64,000 nucleotides of DNA from Mactromeris polynyma (taxonomy: Eukaryota > Mollusca > Bivalvia > Venerida > Mactridae), in the NCBI GenBank assembly GCA_032209605.1, contig JASFXZ010000010.1, forward strand, positions 12,173,385 to 12,237,384, written 5' to 3'. This document shows positions 47,892 to 60,639 of the stretch, in pieces (position 1 is the first letter of the stretch; each line of letters starts with the position of its first letter). Both the position numbers and the translations under genes were made by a program. The notes under the pieces were generated by a model. It did no database searches, had not been told where the DNA came from, and saw nothing but the letters and a program-made list of their open reading frames with translations.

Positions 47892-49594
47892 CTAATATTC
47901 TTTTTATTTTATGTTTTTTTAAAGAATTAAACATTATTTTGACCAATAACTACTCTAGCGTCTCATTTACTACCCTGTGCGGTGCCTCTGTAGCCGCTTT
48001 ACAACCATATAGATTTCGAGCACAACCGCTGACAAAATAGTGCAAACTCTACCAATTTATTAAACTACACAGCATTGGAAAAGTCGATAAAATAACAAAT
48101 TGATAAGAAATATTGTGACAATTTAATTATTGTTTCACATTAGATTATTAATTAAAAAAACGTTTTTTCGAAATTATGCAACAAATTATGGCGTAGCAAT
48201 TTTCATTGCACATCGATAAATGATCATCGCGCGACGCCATGTTGGAAATGAAATTGACAACACGTAAAGAAGGAAATAACTTGTTAAGAAAGAATTTTGA
48301 AATTTGGAGAACGCTTTTAAACAGTCTGTAGTAACTGACGAGTTTTGCACATGAATAACCGTCACTGTCACTGTCAGAGATGACACGAACTGTCTTGAAT
48401 GGTCTGGCGAGAGGGGTTTCTTCGCGTAGCTACGCTTCATCAGATACAGAATACCTCAGGTTTTGTACATTCGAATTATTCCATTTGGGAGAGTCCCATT
48501 GATCTAGATTCCGTGTGGTTGAAATTGACGTTTCCGTGAAAATAGCTGTGCCATGTTAACTAGAGCGTTATTGTTAAATGTTGCAGACGAAAATAAAGTA
48601 GCTTTAGTTTTCGACGTTACAGGCACTTAAATCAAAATACCCACATGGCAAGATATCTCTATGAAAATAAATATATACAAAGAACATTCATTTGTTCGAA
48701 ATTATGTGAAATACAAGTGGAAAACAACCGCATCTTACTTGGAAACGTCAACAAATATACCGGATGATGACGTCATGGTTTGCTAGTACATGTACAAAAG
48801 AGAGGTCATTTTGTGTTTTACTCTCATTTCAATACAAAGGGAGGCAATTCAATTTAGTGATTCTCTTTTGGGATTACCAGTGGGGTAAAAAGTAGTCCCG
48901 AAAATCGGAACAGTGAGAAATATCAAAATGTTATTTTCACTGTTTGAAACAGTGAAAATATCAATTTTTATTCCACTGATAAATCTCTATAAACCACTGG
49001 AAAGCATAAAATAAATCAGTATGTTGTGTCGTATTGCAGTGTAAGGTAGACTTTGTAGAAACCAAACCATATTAATTTGAATTATATTAATAGTTTACGA
49101 TCATTCCATAGCCACACCATTCCTGTAGCAACACTTTATCTGTTTGTTAGTTCAATCAACAGACTCTGGCTTACTCCGTAAATGTTGTAGAATCATGTTG
49201 AATGTAACTATAATGTTACGTGTTCTTCAAATACAATGTACTGGTTGATGTATCAATTATATTACATTTGAATATGCTTGTTAAACAACTTCAGTCAGTT
49301 CAGTGTTCCGATGTGCCGAGACATTGAAAATAGATTGTATTTGTTAACTTTGTTGTACCTTCAAAGTTGTATTTCTATTAGCTTAACCTATGCAAATTGC
49401 AATTTGTTAGTTTGGTAATAGTTTACCCTTATAGAGTCAGTCGGCTTTGTATATTGCTTTTGATTTTTTTAATAGTTCATTTTTCTGTTAGGATAACGCA
49501 AGCATGACTTTTGTTCATATCTTTGTGTTTTTTTGTTATTTTGATTGATCTTTGTATCAACAACTAACACGTGTAAAATAATCAAATGCAGATT
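47892..49594. other. Intergenic or intronic stretch
   Basis: It contains a small palindrome (ATTTTCACTGTTTGAAACAG, with TGAAAAT following, near 48942) and a CRE-like TGACGTCA near 48767. A minus-strand frame around 48180-48440 with an acidic SDSDSD run starts from no clear splice site, and I do not call it. Confidence 0.35.
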
Positions 49595-52190
49595 TCTGTA
49601 TAGGATTCACAGGATTCAAGAGTTTATTTGTGATAATGGCCATCGGCCCATTCACATAAACATGTAACAAAACATATATTTACATAATGTGTGTTGAGTG
49701 ACATATAAATATATGAAAGACTATTACAATTGCTTTTAACAATTACAAATAAACAGCCACAGTATATACAAGACAACCAAAGTGACAAATTATTTAGGCA
49801 CAGCAAAAACTAATTTCTGGTTTAAGTATTCATTCTGTAATAAGTTTTCTTATCTACCTATAATGTTCATGTTTCAATAAAATCAAATCAGAAAAACAAC
49901 GCCAGTCACATATCTATAAAAGACAATACATCATCCATCATCCCAAAAACTATAATGTTACAGTTGATCTGCATTAATGAAATTTTCTCTTTTTACAAAG
50001 GCATAGTGGATGTACATAGCTAAACTTCTAAGTGATTTCTCTTCTTTACAATTAAAAAGTAATTTCAGTTTATACATGGAAGGTAAATAGAATAGAATGT
50101 AGAAATGTACAAATTGCGTAATTGATGATATAGTGGACATAACAAAATAAAGTGTATTTCATCTTCGATGCAGTCTTTACAGTAAGGGCAAACACTTTTG
50201 TAACCCAGTTAAAATGCCCCAAAGAATCATAATGCTTTAACATTTGATAACATTTAAATACATATCTATAACTTGGTAATTTTATCATTCTTAGCCAGTA
50301 TTTAATCACACGTTTGCTGGCCTGAATATGTAGTGGGAAACGAGCACAGTCTCCAAGCACAGCATTGTTACAAGCCATTCTGGGAACAAACATAAAACGT
50401 TTACATGCATATATGTGAACATATTCAACACACTGTCTATATTCCATACCCCATATTTCGCTTCCGTATAAAAGTACAGCACCTATTTTGCTATCAAATT
50501 TTTTAAAATAAGACATACGCAATGGCATGTACATATTTACAGAAGATAGTACAGAAGCTAGAACTCGTTTAGCTTTACTACTGCAAGCATCAGACATCAT
50601 ATAGTGAGATAATTTTGGAGTAAAATAAACCCCAACATAACTAAATCCGTTTACAATATCTAGTTTGGTATTCTTGTAGAACAATTTATCATTTCTAGAC
50701 AATCTACCTCCATTACGAAAAACCATTACTTTGGATTTAGAAATATTTACTTCAATACAAAAGTCTTGACAAAATGATTCTAAAATATTCAACTGTTTTT
50801 GAAGACCATTAACAGTATCATATTTTAGTGCAACGTCATCAGCGAACATGAGTAAAAGAATCTCGGATATGTCTGGATAAAGTTGAACACTATGCAGACC
50901 ACTGGATTCAATTATATTACTTAACTCATTAATAAATAACGAAAATAAAATCGGACTTAGACAACATCCTTGCTTCAACCCAATAGGACAATTGAAAGTT
51001 TCTGAATAAGAATTTGTCTTAGTATCTTTAACTGCACCTTTGACAGAATGATATATACTATATATTGACTTCAACAGGTGGCCTTTGATCCCAGCTTTCT
51101 TCAAAATTTCAAATTCTTTTACCCTACTAACAGAATCAAAGGCTTTTTTTGAAGTCTATAAAGGCTACATAAAATTTCCTACCTCTTCGACTTGTGTATT
51201 TACTCACTAGAGATTGTAAAATAAAAGCATTATCAATTGTGGAATAACCTTGACGAAAACCATCCTGTGATTCCGAAAGTTTATTAAAAGCATTAACAAA
51301 GAATGTAAGACGTTTGTTTAGAATACTTATATATACTTTGCTTAAAGTTTCCAGTAATGCTATTCCCCTGTAGTTGTCAGAGTTTCTTCTGTCTCCTTTT
51401 TTGAAAATAGGAATAACTATAGACTTTGACCACGATTCTGGAAAAACACCAGTTTTAAAAATTCTGTTGAAAAGACGTGTTAAAAAAGGCAGTATAAGAT
51501 CAATACAGGTAGTAATATGTAAGGGACTTATATCACCTGCACAGGCCTTAGATGCATTTAATGCTTTAACAGACTGTGTTACCTCTTCATTTGTAATATC
51601 ACTGTCAAACAAGAGATATTCAATCTCGGACATATGTTCATCAAGAACTATATGATTCATGTCGTTATTGTTATTATCAAGACCTTCATTCATCCCAAAA
51701 CCATCATTAAAAAGGTGAAAGAAATGTGTATACCAATTATCAATTGTTACATTAATAGACGGAATAGGTGCTTCAGTCAATTGTTTTATTTTCTTCCAGA
51801 AGAGTTTCGGATATTTTATTGCTTCATTTATCAGATTTGTTTTGTTCCAATAATATGCAAGCTTTTTGCTCTTAATGGTATCTTTATACACCTGCTTACT
51901 TTCTAGATATTCTTGTAAGTTGGCTTCAGACCTTGTCAAACGAAATTTTCTTAGTAGTTTGTTTCGACATAATTTCAATTTACTGCAAGCAGCATCAAAC
52001 CACTTTGATTTATCCGAGGACTTATTACCTTTAGTAATAACCTTCTTGAACGCTTCAGAACAGTTCATAATAATGTCACTAAAAATTGAAAGTAATGCAT
52101 TAATATCAACATTGCTATCAAAAGTTTGTTCATAAAAAATATCAATGTATAATCTTCGATGCAAACTCTATGGCTCTACATACAAGTATT
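49595..52190 (-). mobile_element. Non-LTR (LINE) retrotransposon, 5'-truncated, few lesions
   Basis: The minus strand keeps most of pol. 52164-51136 covers the linker and the first RT motifs (WSKSIVIPIFKKGDRRNSDN, then SQDGFRQGYSTIDNA and FIDFKK). 51104-50070 continues after one frameshift near 51140 with GLKQGCCLSPILFSLFINEL, the catalytic LLMFADDVAL box and the thumb. A second frame change leads to 50140-49958, ending KRENFINADQL. About 350 bp of 3' UTR follows, with AATAAACTCTTGAATCCTGT and a doubled AATCCTGTG tail. No endonuclease domain is present upstream. The GLKQGC..SP and FADD motifs differ from the LINE at 4.6-6.5 kb, so they are different families. With only about two frame breaks this is the youngest-looking LINE here, though it is not functional. 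Confidence 0.9.
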
Positions 52191-52662
52191 GACAGAATTA
52201 TACACAATGCACTAACTTTACATATTAACGTAAATTATTAAACAAAAATTAGACAAATTGCCGGTCTTTTCTTTTTAGTGTTTTTGTTTTCGATATTTAG
52301 AAAACCATCTGTATCAGAGATATACAACTAGATATGTCACTAACATCCAATGTCTATTTTAACAGTTTCCGTATTCTAGTTGGCGTCTTTCACAACTCGA
52401 CACAGAATTTTATGAATGTCTGCGGCTCGACATTAATCTATGAATTCGTGATGACGCATCAATATATTTTTCACCAGCTTCCATTATACACAAGGTACTA
52501 GTTTAGAACTACATCATACTTTTACAGAATGACATCAGACTCGTAACATCTTGATGCCATTAATGATTATGATATTTATCACATAACATACGGCGCGGGA
52601 GAGATTATAACGCATTATACACCCTTTCAATTATACCGTAAATAGAATTATCTGCCCTTCGA
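52191..52662. other. Intergenic stretch
   Basis: Nothing recognised before the CRE-like site. Confidence 0.4.
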
Positions 52663-52670
52663 TGACGTCA
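52663..52670. promoter_or_regulatory. CRE-like palindrome TGACGTCA
   Basis: A perfect 8-base CREB/ATF site lies about 90 bp upstream of a good plus-strand donor at 52758. Its role is inference. The same octamer also occurs near 48767. Confidence 0.35.
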
Positions 52671-52699
52671 TTAGAGGATAAACAATTACTATAACGGTA

Positions 52700-53146
52700 A
52701 TATTTAGAGCGTGAAATGGCGACGTAACCAATTTTTCGGCGATGGAATGAAAGATAAGGTATGTTACAGATGTAATTTGTTTTAGGATGTATTTTGAGAT
52801 ATATAAAAAAACTTATACCTAATGGATTTTGCGAAATTGCTTTAGTTAGATGCTTAATATTTGTTTGTCACATAATTTTGCGACATACTGGGAATTTTTA
52901 TTTCACAAACTCAGTCGTTAATATGGACTTGGAAGACCGTATTTTGATGTTAATGTGAAATCGTAAGCCTGTCTGAAGAAGAACCATACATATTTTTCGT
53001 CATTTCAGTCATGGACCGACATATGAAAGAACATGGATATAGCCAAAGACCTCAATACCACAGATGCGCTACGCCAGATATGGCGCATCGATACAATGTT
53101 ATCAGCAGACGCACTGTCTAAAACAATATATTTATGTAAAAATAAA
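52700..53146 (+). other. Possible small spliced transcript (micropeptide or lncRNA)
   Basis: A GC-richer leader ends GAAAGATAAG|GTATGT (exon end 52758). A good acceptor TTCGTCATTTCAG opens at 53009. Two bases later an ATG starts 36 codons beginning MDRHMKEHGYSQRPQYHRCA and ending ISRRTV (53011-53121). AATAAA follows at 53141, 20 bases after the stop. Donor, acceptor, ATG, stop and poly(A) signal in order, downstream of a CRE, suggest a short transcript. The peptide matches nothing I know. A minus-strand frame overlaps the same place, so strand and coding status are unsure. Confidence 0.25.
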
Positions 53147-53424
53147 ATATGAAACTCACTGTCTGTTTGGTTATTCCTACTCACATTAAATATAGATTGT
53201 TTATAGTCACTTTTAAAATAAATATCTTCTGAAAACGGGACATAGCGCTGTAATCCATAAATTATTTTTAGACGTCTTTCGTGGCTGGCTGGCCATTTAG
53301 TTTCAATGTTTAAACAATTTCTGTGTTCTCGTATGAATTGATAATTGACAGTTATTAATTGCCTTTCTTGTATTTTAATTAATTTGATTGGTGGATGCCT
53401 ATTGTTTTGCAATTCATAAACCAC
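53005..53424 (-). other. Unrecognised 139-codon minus-strand frame
   Basis: It starts MVYELQNNRHPPIKLIKIQE and ends SMFFHMSVHD. Composition is protein-like (mixed charged and hydrophobic residues, few low-complexity runs), and it is the longest open frame in the window without a known domain. No splice, Kozak or domain support. It overlaps the possible plus-strand transcript, so at most one is likely to be real. Confidence 0.2.
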
Positions 53425-55351
53425 GCCCTCGGCAGATCAGTTCTACTGGTCACTACTGTAATTGAAAATTGCCCTAGGTGTCAGCTGTAAAAACACAAGA
53501 GTCATAAAACCCCAGGAGATCTTTATTATATGTGTTAATTCATATTGCTATTTCCTGTTTGATAGAATTAGTGCCTTTGATAATTGAAATGATTAGGTCA
53601 TATCAGTCTGTGATCTCAATTTGTAATAAACACAATGAGATTACAACTGTCTGTCACCCAAAAATATTTATACTTCAAAGATTTAGCCAGCCTCTTCCGA
53701 CATTTTTTAATGTTAATTCATGTTCAGAATTAAATTGATGCCAAAACCCTTGTCTCACACAGACAATAAAGACATTGATTTGACCTACTTAATTCATATT
53801 TTGCGCACGATTGTGCTGGGTAAAATAGACGACTTGTGTACACAAAACATGACATGCTGGCGTGATCTACATCATTTGTTTAGTTGATCTTTACACATTT
53901 ACATGATTATGTAAGCCTTGATTGTTCTTCACAGCAGCCTTTTTAAAATATTTTATTGACATGAAAGTGTATTAAGTACAATTATACTTCGATGAAAATA
54001 TCAAAAAATGAAGCGGAAAATTACCGACTTGTTTTGAAAAAGTAACGAGGCATTAATGCTCTGAAAATTTCTTTAACTGGGATTGTTTGATCACCGTTTA
54101 TGGAATAACTTTTAATATTAACCACATATGTTTTGAGGATTTGTCATCTTAAACGATTGCTTTTTGCATTGGGGTAAGTTAAATATATGGTACTTGTTGT
54201 GAAAATCAGAGAATTTATAGGAAACTAACCGCGAGTATGTGAAAAAATTACGCTCCCCGTGTGCAGCGTTAATTCGTTACCTATGATTTTTTGTATGCTG
54301 TTAATGCAAAAACTTTAATATATGTAACCTAATACTTTCTCTATAGCTCTACTTTAACAAATAAAATGTCTGATTTCTACGAAAACATTAATAAATTTGC
54401 GCAACGCATAAACTTTTGTTGATGTGCAGCGTAAGTAAGCAGCACTGGCCGTTTTGGAAATATTTTTATCCTCGCATTACGTCACGTCCGGTAGGGGACG
54501 CAACTCTTAGGCGACTTTAATCGATTAATTGAAAGGGTGTATATCTCGCAAAGCTCTAATGGATAATTTAGGGAAATTAGGGCCGCATCACATATCCATA
54601 CGCGCTGTCTGAATCCCAAATAAACTTGACTGACTTTCGTATTAAGAGATAAATAGAATATAGCGTTCGTGTTCATATGTTATTAACTTAATTAAAACTC
54701 GTCGGTCAATTTATATCATTTTGGCCGACTCGTTTACTAAATTCACTAATACATGAACACTCATGTTAAATACTCTTTTTCTAGCTATTTCTAGTTTTGC
54801 AGGACAGCTATACAAAGATGTTTTGTTTTTAACTATCGCTTTACGGTGTGCTCCGGGAACAGATGTACCTCTACCCACGACAATTTCAACATACATACAA
54901 TCATCTGTCTCACAATCCTCAAGTACTTTGTTCTTTTGATTAAATAGGGATTTCTGAATATTTATATATAATTTATCACTATAAAAGTACCGACGAGTTA
55001 AACATTCTTACATTGAATCGTTAAATACATTGCTTAAACTATTTTGTAGTGAATTGTACAATATTTGTTCAAGGGGGATATAGTCAATGCCGTTTAATGA
55101 AAATTAACTAGGAATTTACGACTGTTTACGTTTAGGTTTTGCTCTCAAGTGCAGTAACTATCCTATAAATATCGTCTAATATATTTGTAAAATGGATAGA
55201 CAGATCAAACCGGAAGTTTAATATGTAATTATTGCAATAAAAGACGAAATTTGATTTTATGGCCTACTTATGTAACAATGTAATACATACAGACATATAC
55301 AGAGACAGGACGACAGAAACGTTGTAGTAACAGCTCGAGACACGATATACG
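53425..55351. other. AT-rich intergenic stretch
   Basis: No exon or repeat recognised. Confidence 0.45.
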
Positions 55352-55708
55352 CACAATATTATCATGTTGTTTTATGGCGCATCGACAGCTTTGGTCATTT
55401 AGCGCGCAAGAAATGTTAAAAATATGTGAAACTTAAAAAGGTACGTGATATACTTGTATATGTTAAATTGGGGTAAATATAGTATAATATGAGATTTTAG
55501 ATTATAAATATCATAGCTTGTTGTAAAAGCCAATCTCTATTATGTAGCTTATGAATTTTCCAACTTGTATAGTCTCAAAGAGACTTTTAATCATTATCAT
55601 GTTGTTTTATGGCGCATTGACAGCTTTGGTCATTTAGCGCGCAAGTAATGTGAAATTATGTGAAACTAAAACAGGTAACGTGATATACTTGTAAATGTTA
55701 ACTAGTTA
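55352..55708 (+). repeat. Two direct copies of an approximately 115-bp unit
   Basis: Units 55352-55470 and 55591-55708 share TATCATGTTGTTTTATGGCG, CAGCTTTGGTCATTTAGCGC and GTGATATACTTGTA. They are separated by about 120 bp of unrelated AT-rich DNA. Each contains ATGGCGCAT; the first gives a 20-codon frame and the second stops at once. Confidence 0.85.
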
Positions 55709-55817
55709 GCGGACTGGTTGAAGGTCAACACAGCCAACGAGAAAAAATTTACTGTGAAAGGCGTATTTCATGGAATACAGTCCAGATTTATTAAAAATAA
55801 GTTAAAAATAAAATAAA

Positions 55818-55930
55818 AGACTAAGTTTCTTCATCAGAGAGCATGCTCTCATCCCCTGAGACAGAGATTCCATCACTGTCATCCTCCATGTCACTAAGAC
55901 ATTCAAACTTGTTGTTGAGGGGGGTTTCAT
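55818..55930 (-). other. Short acidic open frame of unknown origin
   Basis: The minus strand encodes YETPLNNKFECLSDMEDD, then an acidic Ser/Asp/Glu run ending MLSDEET and a stop. Its GC content is higher than the surroundings. It could be the C-terminal exon of a gene or a piece of a transposon ORF. No clear acceptor precedes it, so it is not joined to the B-box gene. Confidence 0.25.
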
Positions 55931-56456
55931 AATTTTTTGTTTTACATGGTTTTTTACATATACGCACAATAAAGATATTCAATTATATTTTGATGATTTA
56001 ATTAATATGGACAGAAAATAAAGAAAGCAATTGAATGGACATCTCATTTACATTCTGATATATAACGTAATATATTACAGAGGTTATTGAGCGACATTGT
56101 ACGGAGACAGACACAGTGTTTGTTGTAGAGAGGGTGTTGGTATAGGGCAAACATATATTTAATTGACCGTTGCATAAAATATTTACGTATGCTTTTGTTC
56201 GTTTCTGTATGCATCTAACACTGACCACAGTTCTTGAACAGGCCTTTAACTACTGACATAAGAGCAAACAGTTGTCGTAATTAGAGCCAATTACAGCTGT
56301 TAATCATGATATATTTAAGGCGTGAATAAAATACATTGTATGCTTCTAAGTCATGATATACAGTTTACATATTAACGGCGCTCATTTACGCTTCATTAAA
56401 TCAGTCATTACACTTCGACCAAAACAGATCAAGCTAGGTTTTGTATAATAACTTAC

Positions 56457-59400
56457 CCTCATTCTTATTCTTTGCATTTCTGTTTCCATTTTCTGTCAAA
56501 ACAAACTATTATGATATTAAATAATGATGAAAACAAACAATGAAATAATCACATAGAACAACACTAAAAGCATTTTTTATTTCGAAGTGCACAATCAATC
56601 ATACTTTTGAGAGTCCTGTTTGTGTAACAACATACAACGCAATCAAAACATTTCAGTGTCCGTTTTGAAATAAGCGATATATAGCGAGTAAGAGCGACAT
56701 ATCAGTGATGATCTTAAGTGTATTTGGCCAGTAACATTGCAGATTTTTTATACTTTCAACAAAACAGACATATTCAATCATATTAAAATTAAAGGTGTAC
56801 TTTTCACATATAAATGGAGAAACTGTAGTACTGCAGGGGAAACTCTCATTACTACGTCACACTTCTATGATAAGGCCGTCGTTCTAGCTGTGTTGCTTCT
56901 TTAGATACGTATACTTTCAATAAAAATAAAGGCTTTTGAATCAAACACAGTTGCATTGTTTTCAAAAATCAACATCAAAAGCATTCAACAGACTGTGAAC
57001 ACGGTGAAGGATGGAAAATGAATTTAACATTACTAAATACCAACCAAAGGACATTACAAACAGACTTTGGTTGATCTTCATCAAGTTATGTAGGCGTAGA
57101 GGTCACTTTATGTGCGAGATAGAAGCATGACCTTATAAGGGGACGTTAACTGTACAATTGCAGTTTTAACCAACAATTGATGCTCCCGTCTTAAACAGAA
57201 TAATTTAACATAAAGCTCTGGATAATGAATGGATATTATAGACTTGTGTAGCACAAAATGTCACACACAACACGTGTAGCTACATATATCAAAGCCATTT
57301 AGTGTAATCGAAGTTGCATTGCAAATATCATAAAATGGTTTTGTTTCGATTTTTACCTAACTCAGTCACAATGCGTTTTATCTACCTCATAATTGCATCT
57401 GTCTATAAATACGATTAAAGATATTGTTGGCATTTGAATAAACTACTTACACCATATTCCAGTTTCAGTTTGGTGATTTCGATTTCCACTTGTTGTCTTG
57501 CGTGTACTGTTTTCTGTCAAACAAAAATGGAGATATAAAAGTCGATCAAGAAATACCGTTTACAAAATAGTCTTTGAATTCGCAAGAGGAAATATCACAA
57601 GATAAAAAATAAAGTTTGTCAGGCGAAACTGAAATATTGACCAACATATACGACTGTTGTATGTAGAATAGCAGAGGTCGGTATCACATATAGTAATCAA
57701 ATACTAAGTTAAATATCATTTCAGGCATAAATAAAGTATCTACTGCTGATAATCGAGTAATAGTACTTAAGGCGTGCTCTTATACACTATTGTTAAATAT
57801 GTTTTTTGGGGGATCTAAACTGCAGTATTTCATTAGAAGTATATCACACTCATTTACGGTTGGTATTGTAACGAATCCACAAACTAGAAAAATATGCAAA
57901 TCAGAAAATATAATTTGAAATTACAATCAGCAACTAACTGCAATATAGTATTGTTATAACTGTACCTTCATACTAAAAGCTCACGAAGTGTATGTTTATT
58001 CATGTTAAACTATAGCAATGTAAGTGTAGAAGAAACAATGCATTGACGTTCATTGACTGATTGCTATCAATAACTTTTCTTTTCGAGAAAAAAATATTAC
58101 AAACATCATAATTATGATGCTTACAACATAGTTCATGTCGGACATTGTCGCGATTCCGTAAAGTGCCGATGCGTTTCCGAACGCGTCGAATGCGATTTAA
58201 ATATTCATCCGAACACAAATATTGATGACATAAATAATACAGCAACACATCATATGTGTTATTGTCAGGATCACGTGATGAGATGTCACCGATTTATGTG
58301 CACTTCTCTGATGCAACCGTTAAAAACGCACGAAACCGTTAGACAAGTTAAGAAATAGCTTATTTTGCTTGGCAATGAATAACTTGAATGCATGGTTATG
58401 AGATGCCAAATTCGTGAATGACTACGTTTTAGGGTATATTTAAATATGAGATTATTCTAGATAATACAGATATTTCGAAAGAAAACGTGTTTACGACCTA
58501 CATTGGGACTGCAACTGTAACACAACGCACCGCACTTGGTGTGAATTAAGTGCGACAAAATTAGTAAGTAGTAGAGGTCATATGTGCTTTATCGCATGTC
58601 TGTATACTATAATTTAGATATATATCTGATTTGTTCGCATTTACTTTGTATTTATAAGTAAAATCAACCTAGTTTCGTTCAGCCGATATATATGTTCGAA
58701 CACTATGATTTCTCGTTCGAAGTGCGCCTATAATACTTCAATTCACATACTATAACACTATATATATCAAAATATGAAGGTAAAAGCATGACTTACATCA
58801 TATACATTCTTCAGAGTGGCGTGTTCATCTTCTAATTTTCGCATGTTGGATGTCAACTTCTGTATATAGTATTACGTTTGCATTAATTATACTCAAAATG
58901 CATACAATGTCAATCAGTTGTTAATATTATTTGTTGAAATTCACATGCGTCCAAATATACACCAAATTCCTTCTTTCACACGAGTGAATCTACTATTTAA
59001 AAGTCCCGACACTTACACCTTTGACACCTAAACACTTGATAATTACATTATATCTGAGACAATAATACTAATGCATTAATGCATGGTAATTTTGTTTTGA
59101 AGAAGCAGTTATGAATAATTTGGATTGCTTGGTCATAATAAGACAATTCTAAATGAATTTATAAACATTGAACATGTGTCTTACTTGTAACTCATTCTCT
59201 CGTTGTGATAACTGTTGTTGTATCTGCTGACTCTTCTTGCGTTCCTGTTTCAACATGAAGTCCAAATCATCGTCTTCAACTACGTTATAAAAGGAATTAT
59301 TTGATAAGATTTGAATCCATTTGTTCATGATAAAACATGTATTCATTTATTAAAAGGCATTACAATCATTATCATACATTAATTAATATACACTCATTCG

Positions 59401-60524
59401 TTCATCAGTTTATAACACGTGAAATAACGACTATGCTTAAGATTAATATCCCATTCGTACTATTTTGTGTTCAAAGCAGCTGCATATATAAATATATGTG
59501 TTAGTGTTTTCATTAACCACAGCGTTTTATATGTTTTGTACAATACTTGTATATATGCAAACAATTGATGATATTTTATATACGGCGCTATTAGAAGCAC
59601 TGGATTAACGCAATCTTAAAGTCATTCAATTTGAGCAAACAGAAACACACCGTTACCTGGTTGGGTTTGACTGTTATCTTTAAATCTACATATTGGTCTT
59701 GAGTTTGATACCATATCTTGGAGCATTTTGCTATTTTCCAACGTGTAGTCTGTTATGATGCTGCTGCAATCAATGTTTGAGAGAGCATCCCGTATTGAAG
59801 ACAATTTTGGTTTCGTGTCTATGGCTAAGAGGAAAAGCTTATGGACATGTTCTTCATCCTGAAAAGCTGAACTCAATGAATCAAGTTGTGAACCGATGGT
59901 CTGCATCTTATCTTCCAGCTTGTCTATCTGAAGCTTATTTGCTGATTCTCTAACTTTGACTTCTTCAAGCACACGCTGTTTTGCCTCGTTAACATATATT
60001 GTTATTGATTCGGTGAAAGTTTCTATGTCGTCAGTGGCAGATTTCGTCAACATCTCAGTTGCTTCGGTTTTGGAGACAATTGTATTAGTATACTCCGCAT
60101 GTGTGGTTTCTAGCATTTGAATATCTTCAAGCACACGAGCAAGTTCACCACTTTCTTCAAACTGTTTGGCAGTTTCTGTTATATACTCATATTTACAAGT
60201 TTTGTGCGCAAAAAGCATGCATTCAGAGCACCCAGTCAATTGGTGATTTGTGCAGTAAAGTTTCACATCCTGTTGAGCATGTTCGGCACATTTGTCGAAG
60301 CGTATAGGAGTGATTCCTGTTTCCTTTTGTGTGACATCCTGAAGCACATGGTTCCTGCTAGTCTTACTTCTTTTATGCCGATCAAAACAATGCTGGCATA
60401 TATACATTTCACAATCTACACAATAACCTGCGGCTGCACTGACGTCGCAAATTTCGCACATTTCTCTTTGGTCAACGCCAGTCTCATAATCTATATCAGA
60501 GGTGCCTATACCTGCCACTGCCAT
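56457..60524 (-). CDS. TRIM-like B-box/coiled-coil protein (no RING; 3' end not found)
   Basis: Exon 60524-59657 starts at an ATG in good context (CACAACATGGCAG). It encodes a B-box-1-like finger (C23-x2-C26, C35-x2-C38, C43-x2-C46, H59) and a B-box 2 (C79-x2-H82, C91-x2-H94, C99-x2-C102, H107, C110), then a long alpha-helical coiled coil to about residue 275. Further exons join in phase: 59279-59185 (DLDFMLKQERKKSQQIQQQL), 58859-58797, 57513-57451 and 56492-56457. Two of these are exactly 63 nt, 21 residues or three heptads each (KLTSNMRKLEDEHATLK; VEIEITKLKLEY). All have good donors. B-box/coiled-coil proteins without RING (TRIM56/TRIM2-like architecture) are abundant in molluscs and act as scaffolds, often in immunity. 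No C-terminal domain (NHL, SPRY) was found, so the gene probably continues below 56.4 kb. An in-frame upstream ATG at 60605 is the alternative start. Confidence 0.85.
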
Positions 60525-60639
60525 GTTGTGTTGAATATCAATGTAACTGATAAGGATGTATATGTCTGTAAAGGAATCAATGTCATAGAGTGAAATTGTC
60601 GGCAAAACAGGATGTTAAAATAATATTGATATATATCCT

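Noticed and set aside
47985..48035. Minus-strand mini-exon (GCARNLYGCKAATEAPHR) as the missing first RING exon
   Set aside because: It lacks a C-x2-C pair and looks like part of a dispersed repeat next to the foldback.
48180..48440. Minus-strand frame with an acidic SDSDSD run
   Set aside because: Open in more than one frame, without a convincing acceptor or domain. It may be a repeat fragment, but nothing supports a gene call.
51374..52135. Three plus-strand frames of about 90 codons
   Set aside because: They are antisense to the LINE reverse-transcriptase frame.
60117..60593. Plus-strand 158-codon frame
   Set aside because: It is antisense to the B-box/coiled-coil exon, whose zinc-ligand spacing and splice phases are decisive.
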